NCBI RefSeq assembly: GCF_023091745.1
Contig: NC_068930.1
Coordinates: forward strand, 5,168,262 to 5,232,261
Direction: 5' to 3'
DNA length: 64,000 bases
From: Budorcas taxicolor
Taxonomy: Eukaryota; Chordata; Mammalia; Artiodactyla; Bovidae
Shown here: positions 35,501 to 48,337 of the stretch, in pieces
Layout of the letters: each line of letters opens with the position of its first letter
Numbering within the stretch: position 1 is the first letter of the stretch
Program-made: the position numbers and the translations under genes
The notes under the pieces: model-generated
What the model saw: only the letters and a program-made list of their open reading frames with translations
Databases searched by the model: none
What the model was told of the DNA's origin: nothing

Positions 35501-36604
35501 CTCAGTTCAGTCGCTCAGTCGTGTCCGACTGTTTGCAACCCCATGAACTGCAGCACGCCAGGCCTCCCTGTCCATCACCAACTCCCAGAGTTCACTCAGA
35601 CTCATGTCCATCAAGTCAGTGATGCCATCCAGCCATCTCATCCTCTGTCGTCCCCTTCTACTCCTGCCCCCAATCCCTCCCAGCATCAGAGTCTTTTCCA
35701 ATGAGTCAACTCTTCACATGAGGTGTCCAAAGTACTGGAGCTTCAGCTTTAGCATCATTCCTTCCAAAGAAATCCCAGGGCTGATCTTCAGAATGGACTG
35801 GTTGGATCTCCTTGCAGTCCAAGGGACCCTCAAGAGTCTTCTCCAACACCACAGTTCAAAAGCATCAATTCTTCGGCGCTCAGCTTTCTTCACAGTCCAA
35901 CTCCCACATCCATGACCACTGGAAAAACCATATCCTTGACTAGACGGACCTTTGTTGGCAAAGTAATGTCTCTGCATTTTAATGTGCTATCTAGGTTGGT
36001 CATCACTTTCCTTCCAAGGAGTAAGCATCTTTTAATTTCATGACTGCAGTCACCATCTGCAGTGATATTGGAGCCCAAAAATATAAAGTCTGACACTTTA
36101 CTTCCCATGAGGTGATGGGACCAGATGCCATGATCTTCGTTTTCTGAATGTTGAGCTTTAAGCCAACTTTTTCACTCTCCTCTTTCACTTTCATCAAGAG
36201 GCTTTTTAGTTCCTCCTCACTTTCTGCCATAAGGATGCTGTCATCTGCATATCTGAGGTTCTTGATATTTCTCCCGGTAATCTTGATTCCAGCTTGTGCT
36301 TCTTCCAGCCCAGCGTTTCTCATGATGTACTCTGCATAGAAGTTAAATAAGCAGGGTGACCATATACAGCCTTGACGTACTCCTTTTCCTATTTGGAACC
36401 AGTCTGTTGTTCCATGTCCAGTTCTAACTGTTGCTTCCTGACCTGCTTATAGGTTTCTCAAGATGCAGGTCAGGTGGCCTGGTATTCCCATCTCTTTCAG
36501 AATTTTCCACAGTTTATTGTGATCCACATAGTCAAAGGCTTTGGCACAGTCAATAAGGCAGAAATAGATGTTTTCTGGAACTCTCTTGCTTTTTCGATGA
36601 TCCA
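35501..36604 (-). mobile_element. BovB LINE, 5'-truncated
   Basis: Minus-strand translation includes RNIKNLRYADDSILMAESEE with YADD intact, then KEESEKVGLKLNIQKTKIMA, but the ORF is frameshifted several times. The tail is at the left end. It inserted in the L1 ORF2 end. Confidence 0.95.
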
Positions 36605-36939
36605 TTACACAGTCATAAAAAGGAATTAAGTTCAGATATATGCTGCAATATGGATGAAACTTGAAACCTAACAGTAAGTAAAATAAGTGACAGAAAAGGA
36701 CAGATATTGTATTAGTCCATTAATACAAAATATTTAGAGTTAGAATAGGCAAATTATCAAGGCAGAAGACAGATAAAAGGTTCCAGGGACTGGGAGCATA
36801 GCAAGGTACAGCTTAATGATTACGGAGCTCGGTCTGGGGTGATGAAAAGGTGTGGAACTAGATAGTGGTGATGTTTGTAGAACACTGAGTGAAATTTATG
36901 CCATTAAACTCTACGTTTAAAAAACGGCAAAAATGACAC

Positions 36940-37700
36940 TTTCATGTTATTCCCATTCTAGCATAAGAAAAACAAAAATACTGGCCGACACTCACCACAC
37001 CAAATGTGGAGGAACCAGAATTCTAACACCCGCTCATGCGGAAACAAAACGGTGCAGTCACTTGGGAAAGCAATTAATAGTCAGCAGTTCTAAGTTAAAC
37101 ATACACCTACCACAAAATCGTGCCACTCCACTCTTGCGTATTTTATTTATCTAAGAAAAACAAAAGCACATTTCCATACAAAGACCCAAACATGAGTTTT
37201 CACAGCACCTTGATTTGTAACTACCAAAAATAATAAACAAATCAAATGTCTATCAACAGATGAATGCATCAAGGTATCTAGTTGACACACATCTACATAA
37301 AGGAACACTACTGGCAATGAAGAGAGACAAATTATTATTACACAGCAACTTGGATCAATCTCAAAATATCTGTACTAAGAGGAAAAGGCCAGAATAAACA
37401 GTACACACTGTATGATTCCTAGAAAGTCCAAAATGATCAATAATGACTAAAAGATTAATGGTGGTCCAGGAACTCAGAGAGGGATGGGAAAGATAGATTA
37501 AAACTTCTAGGAGTGACGATGTGTCCACTAACTTGACTGTGGTGATCATTTCCCTGGTATAACATATGTTGTCAAAACTCAAATTGTTCAATTTAAATAT
37601 GTGTGATATATATATGTCATAACATCATATAACATATAACATCAACATATAACATATGTTGATTGCACCTCAGTGAAGCAGTTTTTGAAATGAAAGGGCA
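36940..37700 (+). mobile_element. Second old L1 3' fragment
   Basis: The order matches an L1M ORF2 end and 3' UTR: GTGGAGGAACCAGAATTC, TCAACAGATGAATGCATCAA, GGAACACTACTGGCAATGAA, ACTGTATGATTCCTAGAAAG, then CTTGACTGTGGTGATCATTT near the end. A tract of ATAACATAT repeats follows at 37600-37665. Confidence 0.75.
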
Positions 37701-37761
37701 GAGTTTACAACTGATAATTAAATAGCAAAAACTGGGGATTTTCTTTTTCTAGTGGCATAGT

Positions 37762-38030
37762 GCTACTGCTAAGTCACTTCAGTCATGTCCAACTCTGTGT
37801 GACCCCATAGATGGCAGCCCACCAGGCTCCCCCGTCCCTGGGATTCTCCAGGTAAGAACACTGGAGTGGGTTGCCATTTCCTTCTCCAGTGCATGAAAGT
37901 GAAAAGTGAAAGTGAAGTCACTCAGTCGTGTCTGACTCTTAGCGACCCCATGGACTGCAGGCTACCAGGCTCCTCCGTCCATGGGATTTTCCAGGCAAGA
38001 GTACTGGAGTGGGGTGTCATTGCCTTCTCC
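37762..38030 (-). mobile_element. Bov-A2 dimeric SINE
   Basis: The TGCTACTGCTAAGTCACTTC end, the GTGAAAAGTGAAAGTGAAGT linker and the terminal ATTGCCTTCTCC are all present. A 9-bp repeat TGGCATAGT flanks it (37753-37761 and 38041-38049), with about 10 extra bases at the right. Confidence 0.93.
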
Positions 38031-41000
38031 AGAAGAGGTTTGGCATAGTAATTTTCTCTGATTTTTAATTTTCTGAATGAGTCTTATAGAGTAGGTAAAA
38101 ATAACCACTTAATCAGTTGCCTGTCCTTTAGGTACTATACTGTCATCTGACTTCTCTAAGGATACTTTTCATTTTAGGAAAGGAGAAACTTATTTCTGAA
38201 AGAAAATAACTACACTTACTTCATTCTCCAACAAAATGAACCTGCCCCGATCAAGGGCTTTACTTTTACAAGCCTAAGTTGCCAGTACATGGAATTCTTG
38301 AAATAAATTATATTCACTGGGACTTGGCATCATTCCAATTCTAGATCATTCATTTAACATGAGCTTGTTTGTTCACTTCTTGAATATCAGCATCTGGTAA
38401 GCGTGACGCATCCCAGATGACCACAGACCGCCAGGCCACCCTCAGCAACTCCCTGTCCCTGGGCCCCGGGATTCCCTTCTTCTGGGACCGGCCCTCCAGC
38501 TTCCTTCAAGCACCGTGCTCCCCGCGCCGCCACCACCAGCTTCAGCCTACTCTCCGTGTCCCTGCAAACCTTTCTGTAACTGGGGGCTTAGCTCAGCTTC
38601 CGCTCACTTCTGACCCTCAAGAACACCCACAGCGCAGATCTGCTTAGCACCCAAACAGCGCCCTCTCTTTTGCTGAGGACGTGTTGTGTGCCAGGAACCA
38701 GGTCTTAATTTCTCTCCAGTTTCTACAACAGCATGACCAGGAGAGCATTTTTTACCCACTTGGCACAGATGAAGAAACTGGGACGCCCACCGGGCATGGA
38801 GCTGGCCCCACAGAGTGAGGCAGGAAGTCCAGTTTCTTCAAAGCAACATCCCCTCCACGTGCTCCCTTTTGCCCCCGAGGTCAGTGGGGTGAAAGGCTCA
38901 AAGGAGTGGAGACAGGGCCCCGGTGACAAAGAACAACTGTGCCACGCGTGCTGCTCTCACGCGCCTCCTCCACGCCTCCACCCAGCAACACTGGTGTCAA
39001 GCAGGTCAACAGCAGCGGCCTCGGGGCTTATACTGACGCACACACTTAACGGGCTAGCAACACTCACTCTCCTTCTGACTATAATCCTTGTCAGCTGGAA
39101 AAACCTGAGCAAGGAAAAGAATCCTCTTCCTTACCCAAGGATCTGAAGTCAAACAGCAACTCTCCTCCCTGCTCCCCCCTGCCCCTGCGGGCAATAGTGG
39201 CACTTCTGGATCTTTCCTCCAGGGCGTAGGGTGGAAGCTCTCAGCTCCTGCTGAGCCGTCAGCTGGTGGTGCAAGGCACTTAATCCCCATCAGGTTCCCT
39301 CACATGCACAGTCAGGTAGCGAACCTGGTTCCTCTAGATCAAAGGCAAGGAGAGGTGCAAAGCAGAAGGAAGACAGGGGGTGCCTGGCACTCAGACAGAC
39401 GTCCTCTTTTGCAAGGAGCTGATCACAGGTCTCTGATTGCTCCTGTCACAGATGTGTATGGTCCACCAGGGACAGGGACGCCAGTCTCACACAGGCTCTC
39501 TACCAGCATCAGCCTCCAGAGAGATTCACCGCACGGCCACAAGTGAGGACCAGAAGTGCTGTGGAGACTCCTTTATAATATCATCCTGAAATATTTATCC
39601 TCCTTTTAAATCTCGTCCTGAAATATTTATCCTCTGTATTCTATGATGCCCCTAAGGCATTAGTACAGTCGTAATTTGCCCCACACAACAGCAACGGTTC
39701 AACTCAATACACAGAATTGGACTTATAAGTAAACTGACAAGCATACATAGCCGTTTGCAGGCATTGGTCACCAACGAAGGTGAGTGACCAAGTTTGGGAA
39801 CCAGTGACCCCTCTGGGAGGACAAAGGGCTCGCAAAGTCCACGTGGGAACCTCAAATCTCTCCTGCACCAATCGAGTGCCTGCCAGCAGATCACAGCATC
39901 TTTCCAGGATTCTGCTTCCATCAGGTGAAGTGGGCATGATGGTAACGCTGCCTCACGGGTGAGAATGAACAGGACATCAGGTGTGAGTGGTCTCCCTGTA
40001 AGCAAGGCAGTGAAGGCCCGTGGGGGTCCAGCCAAGGCAGCCCTCCCGGAGGGGAGACGGCACGCGGAGTGACAGGGCCCCAGAAAGAACCCTGAAGAGG
40101 CTCCCAGGCCTTCCTTCCTGGAGGAGGCTCCCGAGACAGCCACGGTGCCCCTCCTCTGGGCACGGACCCCTCTGGGCCACCACCTGTCCATCCCCACCCG
40201 TCCTCTGCTGTGAGTAGCTCAGCTCACCACTGGAGCTGACAGCGCTGCCCCTGAGCCCAGGGCTTCCGAAGTGGCCCAGGGGCTCCTGCCCGCAGCCGCC
40301 ACACCAGGAAGCACACACTGCTGGCTTCTTTATGCAGGCGCACGTCTCCCACGTTTAACTTAAATCTCCCCCGCCCAGCTCTACCTTCCGCTGCTCTGTT
40401 CCTGACAAAGCTGGGCCTCTGACCAGCATGAGGAGGCAGGTGAGGCCTGTCTCGACCAGAGGCCAGGGCCTGGCGTATCAGGCCTCGCATCGCACTCCAA
40501 GCGGCAACAGGCTGCAGCATCCCTTGTCACAGCTGCTGCCTTTGTTAAACGGAAGAAGCGATTGACCCAAACCCCCTGGGTCACTGGGGGTCACCCGAGA
40601 GGCCATGCTGGGGTCCTGGCACCCAGAAAACACACCAGCGGGCACTGGAGCTGGACGGGTCATGCCCAGGGCACAGCTGCCTGCCCATTCCTGTCGTCTC
40701 TCCACCCACAGCACTATAGGGTCCCTGCCCTTTGTCACAGAAGGCAGTCTCAGAGCAGGGGCAAGAGGGGCCTTGGAGACCTCAGGGTCCAATGATGCCC
40801 ACTTCTAAATGGCTGAGGTGAGTGACTTGGTGACGGTCTTGAGAACACGTCATGCTCCCACACCCCTCCCACCGGCATCACTGACCCCTGAATCTGTTCA
40901 CAACTCCACCTCCTTCCACCTCTCCAGACCTCCTCCTGCGAGACCCCAGGACAGAGTCCTCTCACCCAGGCCATCAATCAAGGTCAGAAGCAGAAGAGTT

Positions 41001-41256
41001 CATGCTCAAAGGGGTGGGGGTGGGGGGTCAGGACTGAAGCACCAGTTCTAGAACCGCCTCTGTCTGCCTTTTTACTGTTCACACTTTCTCCAAGGGAAAC
41101 CCGCAAGATATGAAGTGAATACAGGTGGTGGGTAATTATTCATCTATCTGTCATCTAGCCTATCGGTTCTGCTTCTTTGGAGAGCCCTAATACAATGCAC
41201 CATGACCTTTTAGGGTCTGACACTTTTTCTGAGCACTCCCAGAGACCTAGTGGAAG
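38031..41256. other. Unique intron, no gene
   Basis: About 3.2 kb with no recognised repeat and no coding signal. Overlapping ORFs on both strands lack motifs. Confidence 0.5.
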
Positions 41257-41463
41257 TAAAAGTGTTAGTCACTGAGTTGTGTCCAACTCTTTGTGACCCC
41301 ATGGACTGCAGCCCACCAGGCTCCTCTTGTCCATGGGGTTCTCCAGGCAACAGTAGGAGTGGGTTGCCATGCCTTTCTCCAGGGGATCTTTCTGACCCAC
41401 GGATCTAACCTGGGTTTCCTGCATCACAGGCAGATTCTTTACCATCTGAGCCACCAGGGAAGA
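41257..41463 (-). mobile_element. Bov-tA SINE
   Basis: The reverse complement has the tRNA-like head at the right end (ACCATCTGAGCCACCAGGGA in plus) and the tail at the left (TCTTTGTGACCCCATGGACT). Confidence 0.95.
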
Positions 41464-42039
41464 CCCAGGACCTAAGTAAGACACTTTTCAGAAACAGTCT
41501 CACGGCCCTGAGAGCACTCAGTGTAAAACAGGCAAGAGTTGGAAAGGACACAGTTTCTATAAGCAGTTCTGCCTTTGGTGGCCTCTGCCAAAGGTCTCAC
41601 CTTTCAGATTCAGCTGACCCAACTGGCAGAAGTACTGATTTTGGGGGCAGGTACCTCATGACGGGAAGACTGCAGGTCTCTGTGTGTCTGCCTGTGTGCA
41701 TGCGTGCACACACACACACATACACACACACACGTGCATTCATGTTGGTCACAAGGGTGTGCCGTGTGCCTATAGCTTGTCCTTACATTCTAAACTTTAA
41801 AAGTCAAGAATGCTTGTTATACATAGTATTAACAGTCTTGTGTTGCAATATTTCTGGAGGCCTCAGAGGACAGAGCTAGTATTCAAAATTTCGTCCACGG
41901 GCAGAACCTGAAAGGAGGTGGGAACCATGAGCAGAGGAAGCCCACAGGACTGCAGGGCACACCTCGGGGAGGACCTGGGGCACCAAGCAAGGAGGCCTGG
42001 GATGTGCTGGGAATATCACCTCAAAGCACAGGCAAACTT
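41464..42039. other. Intron; (CA)n near 41706-41733
   Basis: Unique sequence with a short CA microsatellite. No gene. Confidence 0.5.
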
Positions 42040-42258
42040 ACATTCCCACATGTAAAACAGACGGCCAACGGGAATTTGCTGTATGTCTGAGGAAACTCAA
42101 ACAGGGGCTCTGTCAACCTAGAGGGGTGGGATGGGGTGGGAGATGGGAGGGGGTTCAGGAGGGAGGGGACACATGTATACTTATGTTGAGGTCTGACAGA
42201 AAACAGAATTCTGTAGAGCGATTATCCTTCAATACAAAATAAATTTTTAAAAAAGCCC
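42040..42258 (+). mobile_element. Ruminant L1, 3' UTR end
   Basis: CCAACGGGAATTTGCTGTAT, CTCAAACAGGGGCTCTGTCA and ATTATCCTTCAATACAAAAT are in the order of the ruminant L1 3' end, finishing in an A-rich tail. Confidence 0.9.
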
Positions 42259-43289
42259 TGGTGTGTCAGAAAGTGTCCCTTCAGAGGAGGCGGCAGCAGG
42301 CAGGTGGGGGAAGCAGCGCCCTGACCAGCAGCATCGGCTCAGGGAGGAGCGGCCCCAGAACTCCACAGACGGCCCCCTCACCAAGGAAGGGTAGGGACAG
42401 GCTGCCAGGGCAGGAAGCCCAGGGCCCCGCACTCACTGTGCCAGGGCTGAGCCCAGAAGGTGCTGCTCAGAGCCGAGGGCAGAGCAGGTCAGGCCAGTAG
42501 GGGCTCTGGCCCACGGACCGAGCAAGCAGTGCAAACAGCACCTCTGAAACACCATCTATCATTCACTCACTGGCACTCACTCATCAGAGGCACTCACTGG
42601 CACATCTTTTGTGGAAGGTGATCTGTATCTGTGACTCAAAAAAAAGTGTCAATTAGTGAATTACTGAAATATCTGCTTCCGTCAGGAGAATAAGAGGAAC
42701 ACAGAAACTGATTATTATCCTACTCGGGTTGAAAACAGAGGAAATAAAAATAGAAAACTAAGTACCTCCACATGTAAATCAGTACCACTTTGGCTTCTCA
42801 GACCTGAATCCCCCAGTGATGTTGTCAAAATGAGATCCTGCCTCTGTGGGGCTGACAGGCCTGGTACTCTGCATTTCTCCCTGGCCTAAGATTCCACCCA
42901 CCAACCTCTGGACCAGGACCTAGGAACACCAGGAATTACATGCAAATATGATAGTTTTCCCGATGTAAACATTGGTGCACGGTGGGCTTCCAGGACCAAG
43001 GATGCTGTATCTGGTGATCTTAGCCATCCTTAACGTCTGACAGCTGAGACACATGGGTCACTGCCAAGGATGCCCCATCTGTGACACTGGAAACCACTGG
43101 GCACTGCCCTCAGATTCGAGCGGCCCAAGAGCTCCCAGCTCCAGCCTGCCAGCTGCAGAGGACAGCTCTGCAGCATGACCGGCACATGCCTGAGAGGAGG
43201 CTGCAGATTTAAATAAAGTCTTGTTTCTCGATTATTTTCCTCTGCAAGCTTGGCCTTTACAGCCATCCTAGGATTTGAGGTGAAGCATC
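42259..43289. other. Unique intron, no gene
   Basis: No recognised repeat or coding signal. Confidence 0.5.
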
Positions 43290-44150
43290 TCCAGAAATGA
43301 GAGATGCTGAAGAGATCAAGAAGAGATGGAAAGAACACATGGAAAAACTGTACAAAAACTATCTTAATGAATTGGATAAGGCAATGGTGTGGTCAGTCAC
43401 CCACAATCAGACATTGTGGAGTGTGAAATCAGGAGGGTCTCAGGAAGCACTGCTGTCAATAAAGCTAGTGGATGTGATGGCAGTCCAGTAGAGCTATTAA
43501 AATCCCTACAAGATGATGCTATCAAACTGCTGCACTCAATATGTCAGCACATCTGGAAGACCCAGCAGTGGCCACAGGACTGGAAAAGGTCAGTCCTTAT
43601 CCCAACTCCCAAGAAGTGTAGTACCAAAGAATGTGCTAACCATCGGACAACTGCATTCATCTCTCCCATAGTAAGGTCATGCTTAAAATCTTGCATGCTA
43701 GGCTTCAGCATTACATGAAACAGGAACTTCCAGACGTCCAAGCTGGGTTTAGGAAAGACAGAGGAACCAGAGATGAAATTGCCAACATTTGTTGGATCAC
43801 AGAGAAAGCAAAGGAATTCCAGAAAAACATCTACCTCTGTTTCATCAACTATGCTAAAGCCTTTGACTGTGCGAATCACAACAAACTGTGGAAAACTCTC
43901 AAAGAGAAGGGAATACCAGACCATCTTACTTGTCTCCTGAGAAACCTGTATGCAGGTCAGGAAGCAACAGTTAGAACCCTGCCTGTATGGAACATCTAAT
44001 TGGTTCAGGACTGAGAAAGGAGTACGACAGAGCTGTCTGCTGTCACCTTGTTTGTTTAACTTATATGCTCAGCACATCATGAGAAATACTGGACTGGATG
44101 AGTTACAAGCTGGAATTAAGATAGGCAGGAGAAACATCAACAACCTTCAG
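43290..44150 (+). mobile_element. Older BovB LINE, left part
   Basis: Translation runs through EEIKKRWKEHMEKLYKNYL, the PVELLKSLQDDAIKLLHSIC region, and the RT start with CFINYAKAFD, in several frames. It is more diverged than other copies. It continues at 45367 after a younger BovB. Confidence 0.9.
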
Positions 44151-45366
44151 TTTCATTCACTCGCTCAGTCATGTCCAACACTTCACGACCCGTTGGACTG
44201 CAGCACACCAGGCTTCACTGTACATCATCAACTCCCAGAAATTCAGGTCCATCAAGTTGGTGATGCAATTCAACCATCTCATCCTGTCATCCCCTTCTCC
44301 TCCCACCTTCAGTCTTCCCCAGCATCAGGGTGTTTTCTACTGAGTCAGTTCTTCGCATCAGGTGGCCAAAGTATTGGAGCTTCATCTTTAGCATCAGTCC
44401 GTCCAATGAATATTCAGGACTGATCTCCTTTAGGATGGACTGGTTGGATCTCCTTGCAGTCCAAGGGACTCTCAAGAGTCTTCTCCAACACCACAGTTCA
44501 AAAGCATCAATTTTTTGGCACTCAGCTATCTTTATAGTCCAACTCTCACATCCATACATGACTACTGGAAAAACCATAGCTTTGACTAGACAGACCTTTG
44601 TTGGCAAAGTAACGTCTCTGCTTTTTAATATGCTGTCTAGGTTGGTCATAACTTTTCTTCCAAAGAGCAAATGTCTTTTAATTTCATGGCTAAAATCACC
44701 ATTTTCAGTGATTCTGGAACCCAAGAAAATAAAATCTGCCACTGTTTCCACTGTTTCTCCATCTATTTGCCATGAAGTAATGGGACTGGATGCCATGATC
44801 TTAGTTTTTTTAATATTGAGCTTTAAGCCAGCTTTTTCACTCTCCTCTTTCACTTTCATCAAGAGGCTCTTTAGTTCCTCTTTACTTTCTGCCCATAGGG
44901 TGGTGTCATCTGCATATTTTAGGTTATTGATATTTCTCCTGGCAATCTTGATCCCAGCTTGTGCTTCATACAAGCCGACATTTCGCATGTTGTACTCTGT
45001 ATATAAGTTAAATTAGCAGGGTGACAATATACAGCCTTAATGTACTACTTTCCCAATCTGGAACCAGTCTGTTGCCCCATGTCTAGTTCTAAGTGTTGTT
45101 TCTTGACCTGCAACCAGATTTCTCAGGAGGCAGGTAAGGTAGGTGGTCTGGTATTTCCATCTCTTGAAGAATCTTCCACAGTTTGTCGTGATCTACACAG
45201 TCAAAGACTTTGGCGTAATCAATAAAGCAGAAGTAGATGTTTTTCTGGAATTCTCTTGCTTTTTCTATGATCCAACTGATGTTGGCAATTTGATCTCTGG
45301 TTCCTCTACCTTTTCTAAATCCAACTTGAACATCTAGAAGTTCATGGTTCACGTACTGTTGAAGTG
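44151..45366 (-). mobile_element. Younger BovB LINE nested in an older one
   Basis: A 233-codon minus-strand frame (44287-44988) covers RRNINNLKYADDTTLWAESK to the ORF end with YADD intact. More RT sequence lies upstream in another frame (45089-45352, CFIDYAKVFD). It is flanked by AACAACCTTCAG (44139-44150) and AACAACCTCAG (45367-45377), a target-site duplication with one base indel. Confidence 0.93.
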
Positions 45367-46142
45367 AACAACCTCAGATATGTGAACGATACCACTCTAA
45401 TGGCAGGAAGTGAAGAGGAAGTAAAGAACCTCTTGATGACGATGAAGGAAGAGAGTGAAAAAGCTGGCTTAAAACTAAACAGATCATGGCATCTGGCCCC
45501 ATTACTTCATGGCAAACAGAAGGGGAAAAGGTAGAAGCAGTGACAGATTTCCTCTTACGCTCTAAAATCACCACGGATGATGACTGCACCCATAAAATCA
45601 GGAGATGATTGCCGCTTGGCAAGAAAGCTAAGACAAACCTAGACCGTGTTAAAAAGCAAACACATCACTTTGCCAATAAAGGTTCATATAGTCAAGATTA
45701 TGGTCTTCCCAGTTGTCATGTACAATTGTAAAAGGTCAGCCATAAAGAAGGCAGAGTGCTGAAGAATTGATGCCTTCAAACTGTGGTGCTGGAGAAGACT
45801 CCTGAGAGTCCCTTGGACAGTGAGGAGATCAAACCAGTCAATCTTAAAGAAACCAATCCTGAATATTGGAAGGACTGATGCTGAAGCTGAAGCTCCAGTA
45901 TTTTGGTCACCTAATGAGAAGAGTCAAGTCATGGGAAAAGTCCCTGATACTGAGAAAGATCAGGGCACCAGGGCAGAAAGAGAAAGGGCATAAGACGATG
46001 AGATGGTTGGATGGCTTCACCGATGCAATGGACATGAACTTCAGCAAACTCTCGGAGACGGTGAGAGACAGGGAGGCCTGGAGCACTGCAGTCCATGGGG
46101 TCACAAAGAGTTGGACACAACTGGGCAACTGAACAACGAACA
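45367..46142 (+). mobile_element. Older BovB LINE, right part
   Basis: Continues the left part with the NNLRYVNDTTLMAGSEEE region (YADD decayed to YVND), then the ORF end in broken frames and the tail GAGTTGGACACAACTGGGCA. Confidence 0.9.
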
Positions 46143-47436
46143 ACATTTCCAGAAAGCCCTGGCGGTTCTGTGGACCCTGGTGATGCCATTGGCACTGCAG
46201 CACAGGGCGTCGCGTCTGCTGAGCTCAGCACCGCAGCTCCTGGGCTGCCGGTAGAGCCTAACAGTCCCCAGCATGTGAGGCCAGCATCCTCCCTTCCTCT
46301 GTAGAGCACCTGCCGATAGCTGGGTATGTGAACAAGGATTCCTTCTAAAGACTGGGGCTTCCCCTCTGAAGCATGTAGCCCTGCCCTGTGAAGCAGTCAG
46401 GAGCAGCCCCCGGAATGCTGTGTGTCCAACCCACTCCTGTGCTCCTGAACCAGAGAGGTAGGTTAAAGCTGCAGACCCCACATCCCAGACCCACAGGCCT
46501 GGACTCCATGTCGCACCCAGGCCTCCTCAGGACCCCACACAACCCCCACCAGCACTCAGCTCTCCAGCTTTCTCCTGCCGCTCTGGACTCATTGAGCCCA
46601 AAGCAATGCCTCCCACTTGGGACAGACCTGTTGGGTGTATTATGAGGCTCTTTTGCACACAGAGGCCCACAGGGGCTGCACGTGCCCCCCTCAGAGGCCT
46701 TCCAGGGCAGCCACGGGCAGGGGCAGGATGGGAGGAGGACTTGATACTGTGCCCATCTTGCAGGTGCTGAAACTGAGACCTGAGAGATTATATGACCCTC
46801 TTGGGTCACCAGCCAGGAAGTGCAGAACCCAAAGCCTGCTCTCCACAGCACTCCCTGTGGCCAAGGCTGCCCAGGCCGCCTTCATGGACCAACTGCCCAC
46901 AGCATGTTCCTTCCCAGCCCCTCTGAGGACCGTGGCCCCTCCTAGAACAGGGCTCTCCTCTGAGTCAGGAAGACAGGGTGGGGCGAGCCAGCCACCACCT
47001 GTCGGGTGGAAAGCTGGCATGTCAGGAAGACGCGTGCCGCTGTGCAGGCCACAGATGGTCGGCATCACTTCTACTCTGTGGACTGAGGGGCTGGAACCTG
47101 CAGTCGGCCTTCCCAGCCCTGCCTGCCTCGCCTGTAACTGGGTTTTCCTTAGAGAGTTTTGGGAGAACAGGGCAGACAGGGCTGACACGCGCAGAGGAGC
47201 GCAGGCCTGGGGTCACCGCCTGAGGAGCGCGGGCAGGGCAGGGGCGCCCTGGCTGGGAGGGTGGGAGGCGCCTCGGCAGCTTCAGTCAGGCCGCAGCCTC
47301 GTGTGACCGCACCCTAGCCATAGCGCAGCTCACTGAGCATGCCGGCCCCAAGTGGGGGGGTGCTTTCTGCCTTCATCATGGTGCCCAGCACACAGAGTGC
47401 CGCATCTGCACAAGAAGGGGCCTTTCAGCGCCTGCG
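46143..47436. other. Unique GC-rich intron, no gene
   Basis: Long chance ORFs on both strands (such as 46617-47306 plus) have no domain I recognise. No repeat recognised. Confidence 0.5.
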
Positions 47437-47696
47437 GGTCCTCCCGGCTCCCCATCAGCACCTGGACCCCACCCCCTGTGTGTGTGTCTGTGTGTGTGTG
47501 TGGGGGGTCCTCCCAGCTCCTCACCACCTGGGTCCCACTCTGTGTGTGTGTTGGGTGGAGGAGGGACGTGGGCAGGGTGGGAAGGGTGGTCCTCCCAGCT
47601 CCTCCTCAACACCTGGACCCCACCCCCTGTGTGTGTGTGGGGGGGGGGGCCTCGGGGGGTGGTCTTCCCAGCTCCTCACCAGCACCTGGACCCCAC

Positions 47697-47738
<42 letters not shown>

Positions 47739-47786
47739 TGGGGGGAGTGTCCTCCCGGCTCCTCACTAGCACCTGGACCCCACCCC

Positions 47787-47820
<34 letters not shown>

Positions 47821-47868
47821 TGGGGGGGGGTGGTCCTCCTGGCTCCCCATCAGCACCTGGACCCCATC

Positions 47869-47923
<55 letters not shown>

Positions 47924-48182
47924 GGGGGGGGTGGTCCTCCCGGCTCCTCATCAGCACCTGGACCCCATCCCGTGTGTGTGTGTGTGTGTGTTGGGGAGGG
48001 TGGTCCTCCCGGCTCCTCATCAGCACCTGGACCCCATCCCATGTGTGTGTGTGTGTGTGTGTGTTGGGGGGGGTGGTCCTCCCGGCTCCTCATCAGCACC
48101 TGGACCCCATCCCGTGTGTGTGTGTGTGTGTGTGTTGGGGAGGGTGGTCCTCCCGGCTCCTCATCAGCACCTGGACCCCATC

Positions 48183-48230
<48 letters not shown>

Positions 48231-48337
48231 TGGGGGGAGTGTCCTCCGGCTCCTCATCAGCACCTAGACCCCATCCCACGTGTGTGTGTGTGTTGGGGGG
48301 GGTGGTCCTCCCGGCTCCCCATCAGCACATGGACCCT
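47437..48337. repeat. Compound minisatellite with embedded (GT)n, about 12 units
   Basis: Each unit is a unique-type half (CCTCCCGGCTCCTCATCAGC then ACCTGGACCCCATCCC) followed by a GT tract of variable length and a G-run. Units begin near 47440, 47510, 47590, 47663, 47750, 47835, 47935, 48005, 48078, 48150, 48240 and 48305. GT length varies from about 8 to about 40 nt, so unit length varies from about 65 to 100 bp. The 436- and 331-codon ORFs here are repeats with no stop, not genes. Confidence 0.95.

Larger units (their letters stand above)
33330..36930 (+). mobile_element. Old L1, 5'-inverted, interrupted by BovB
   Basis: 33330-33585 matches L1 ORF2 in antisense (GATTTTTGCTTTATGTATCT). From about 33640 the L1 runs in sense through ORF2 (TCTAACTAGACTGATAAAAA, ATCAACAGAATGGAGAGTCC, CAATACCACTTCATACCTAC) to the 3' UTR near 36930. 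A BovB (35501-36604) splits the ORF2 end between AACAATGGAATAC and CAGTCATAAAAAGG. All frames are heavily decayed. Confidence 0.8.
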
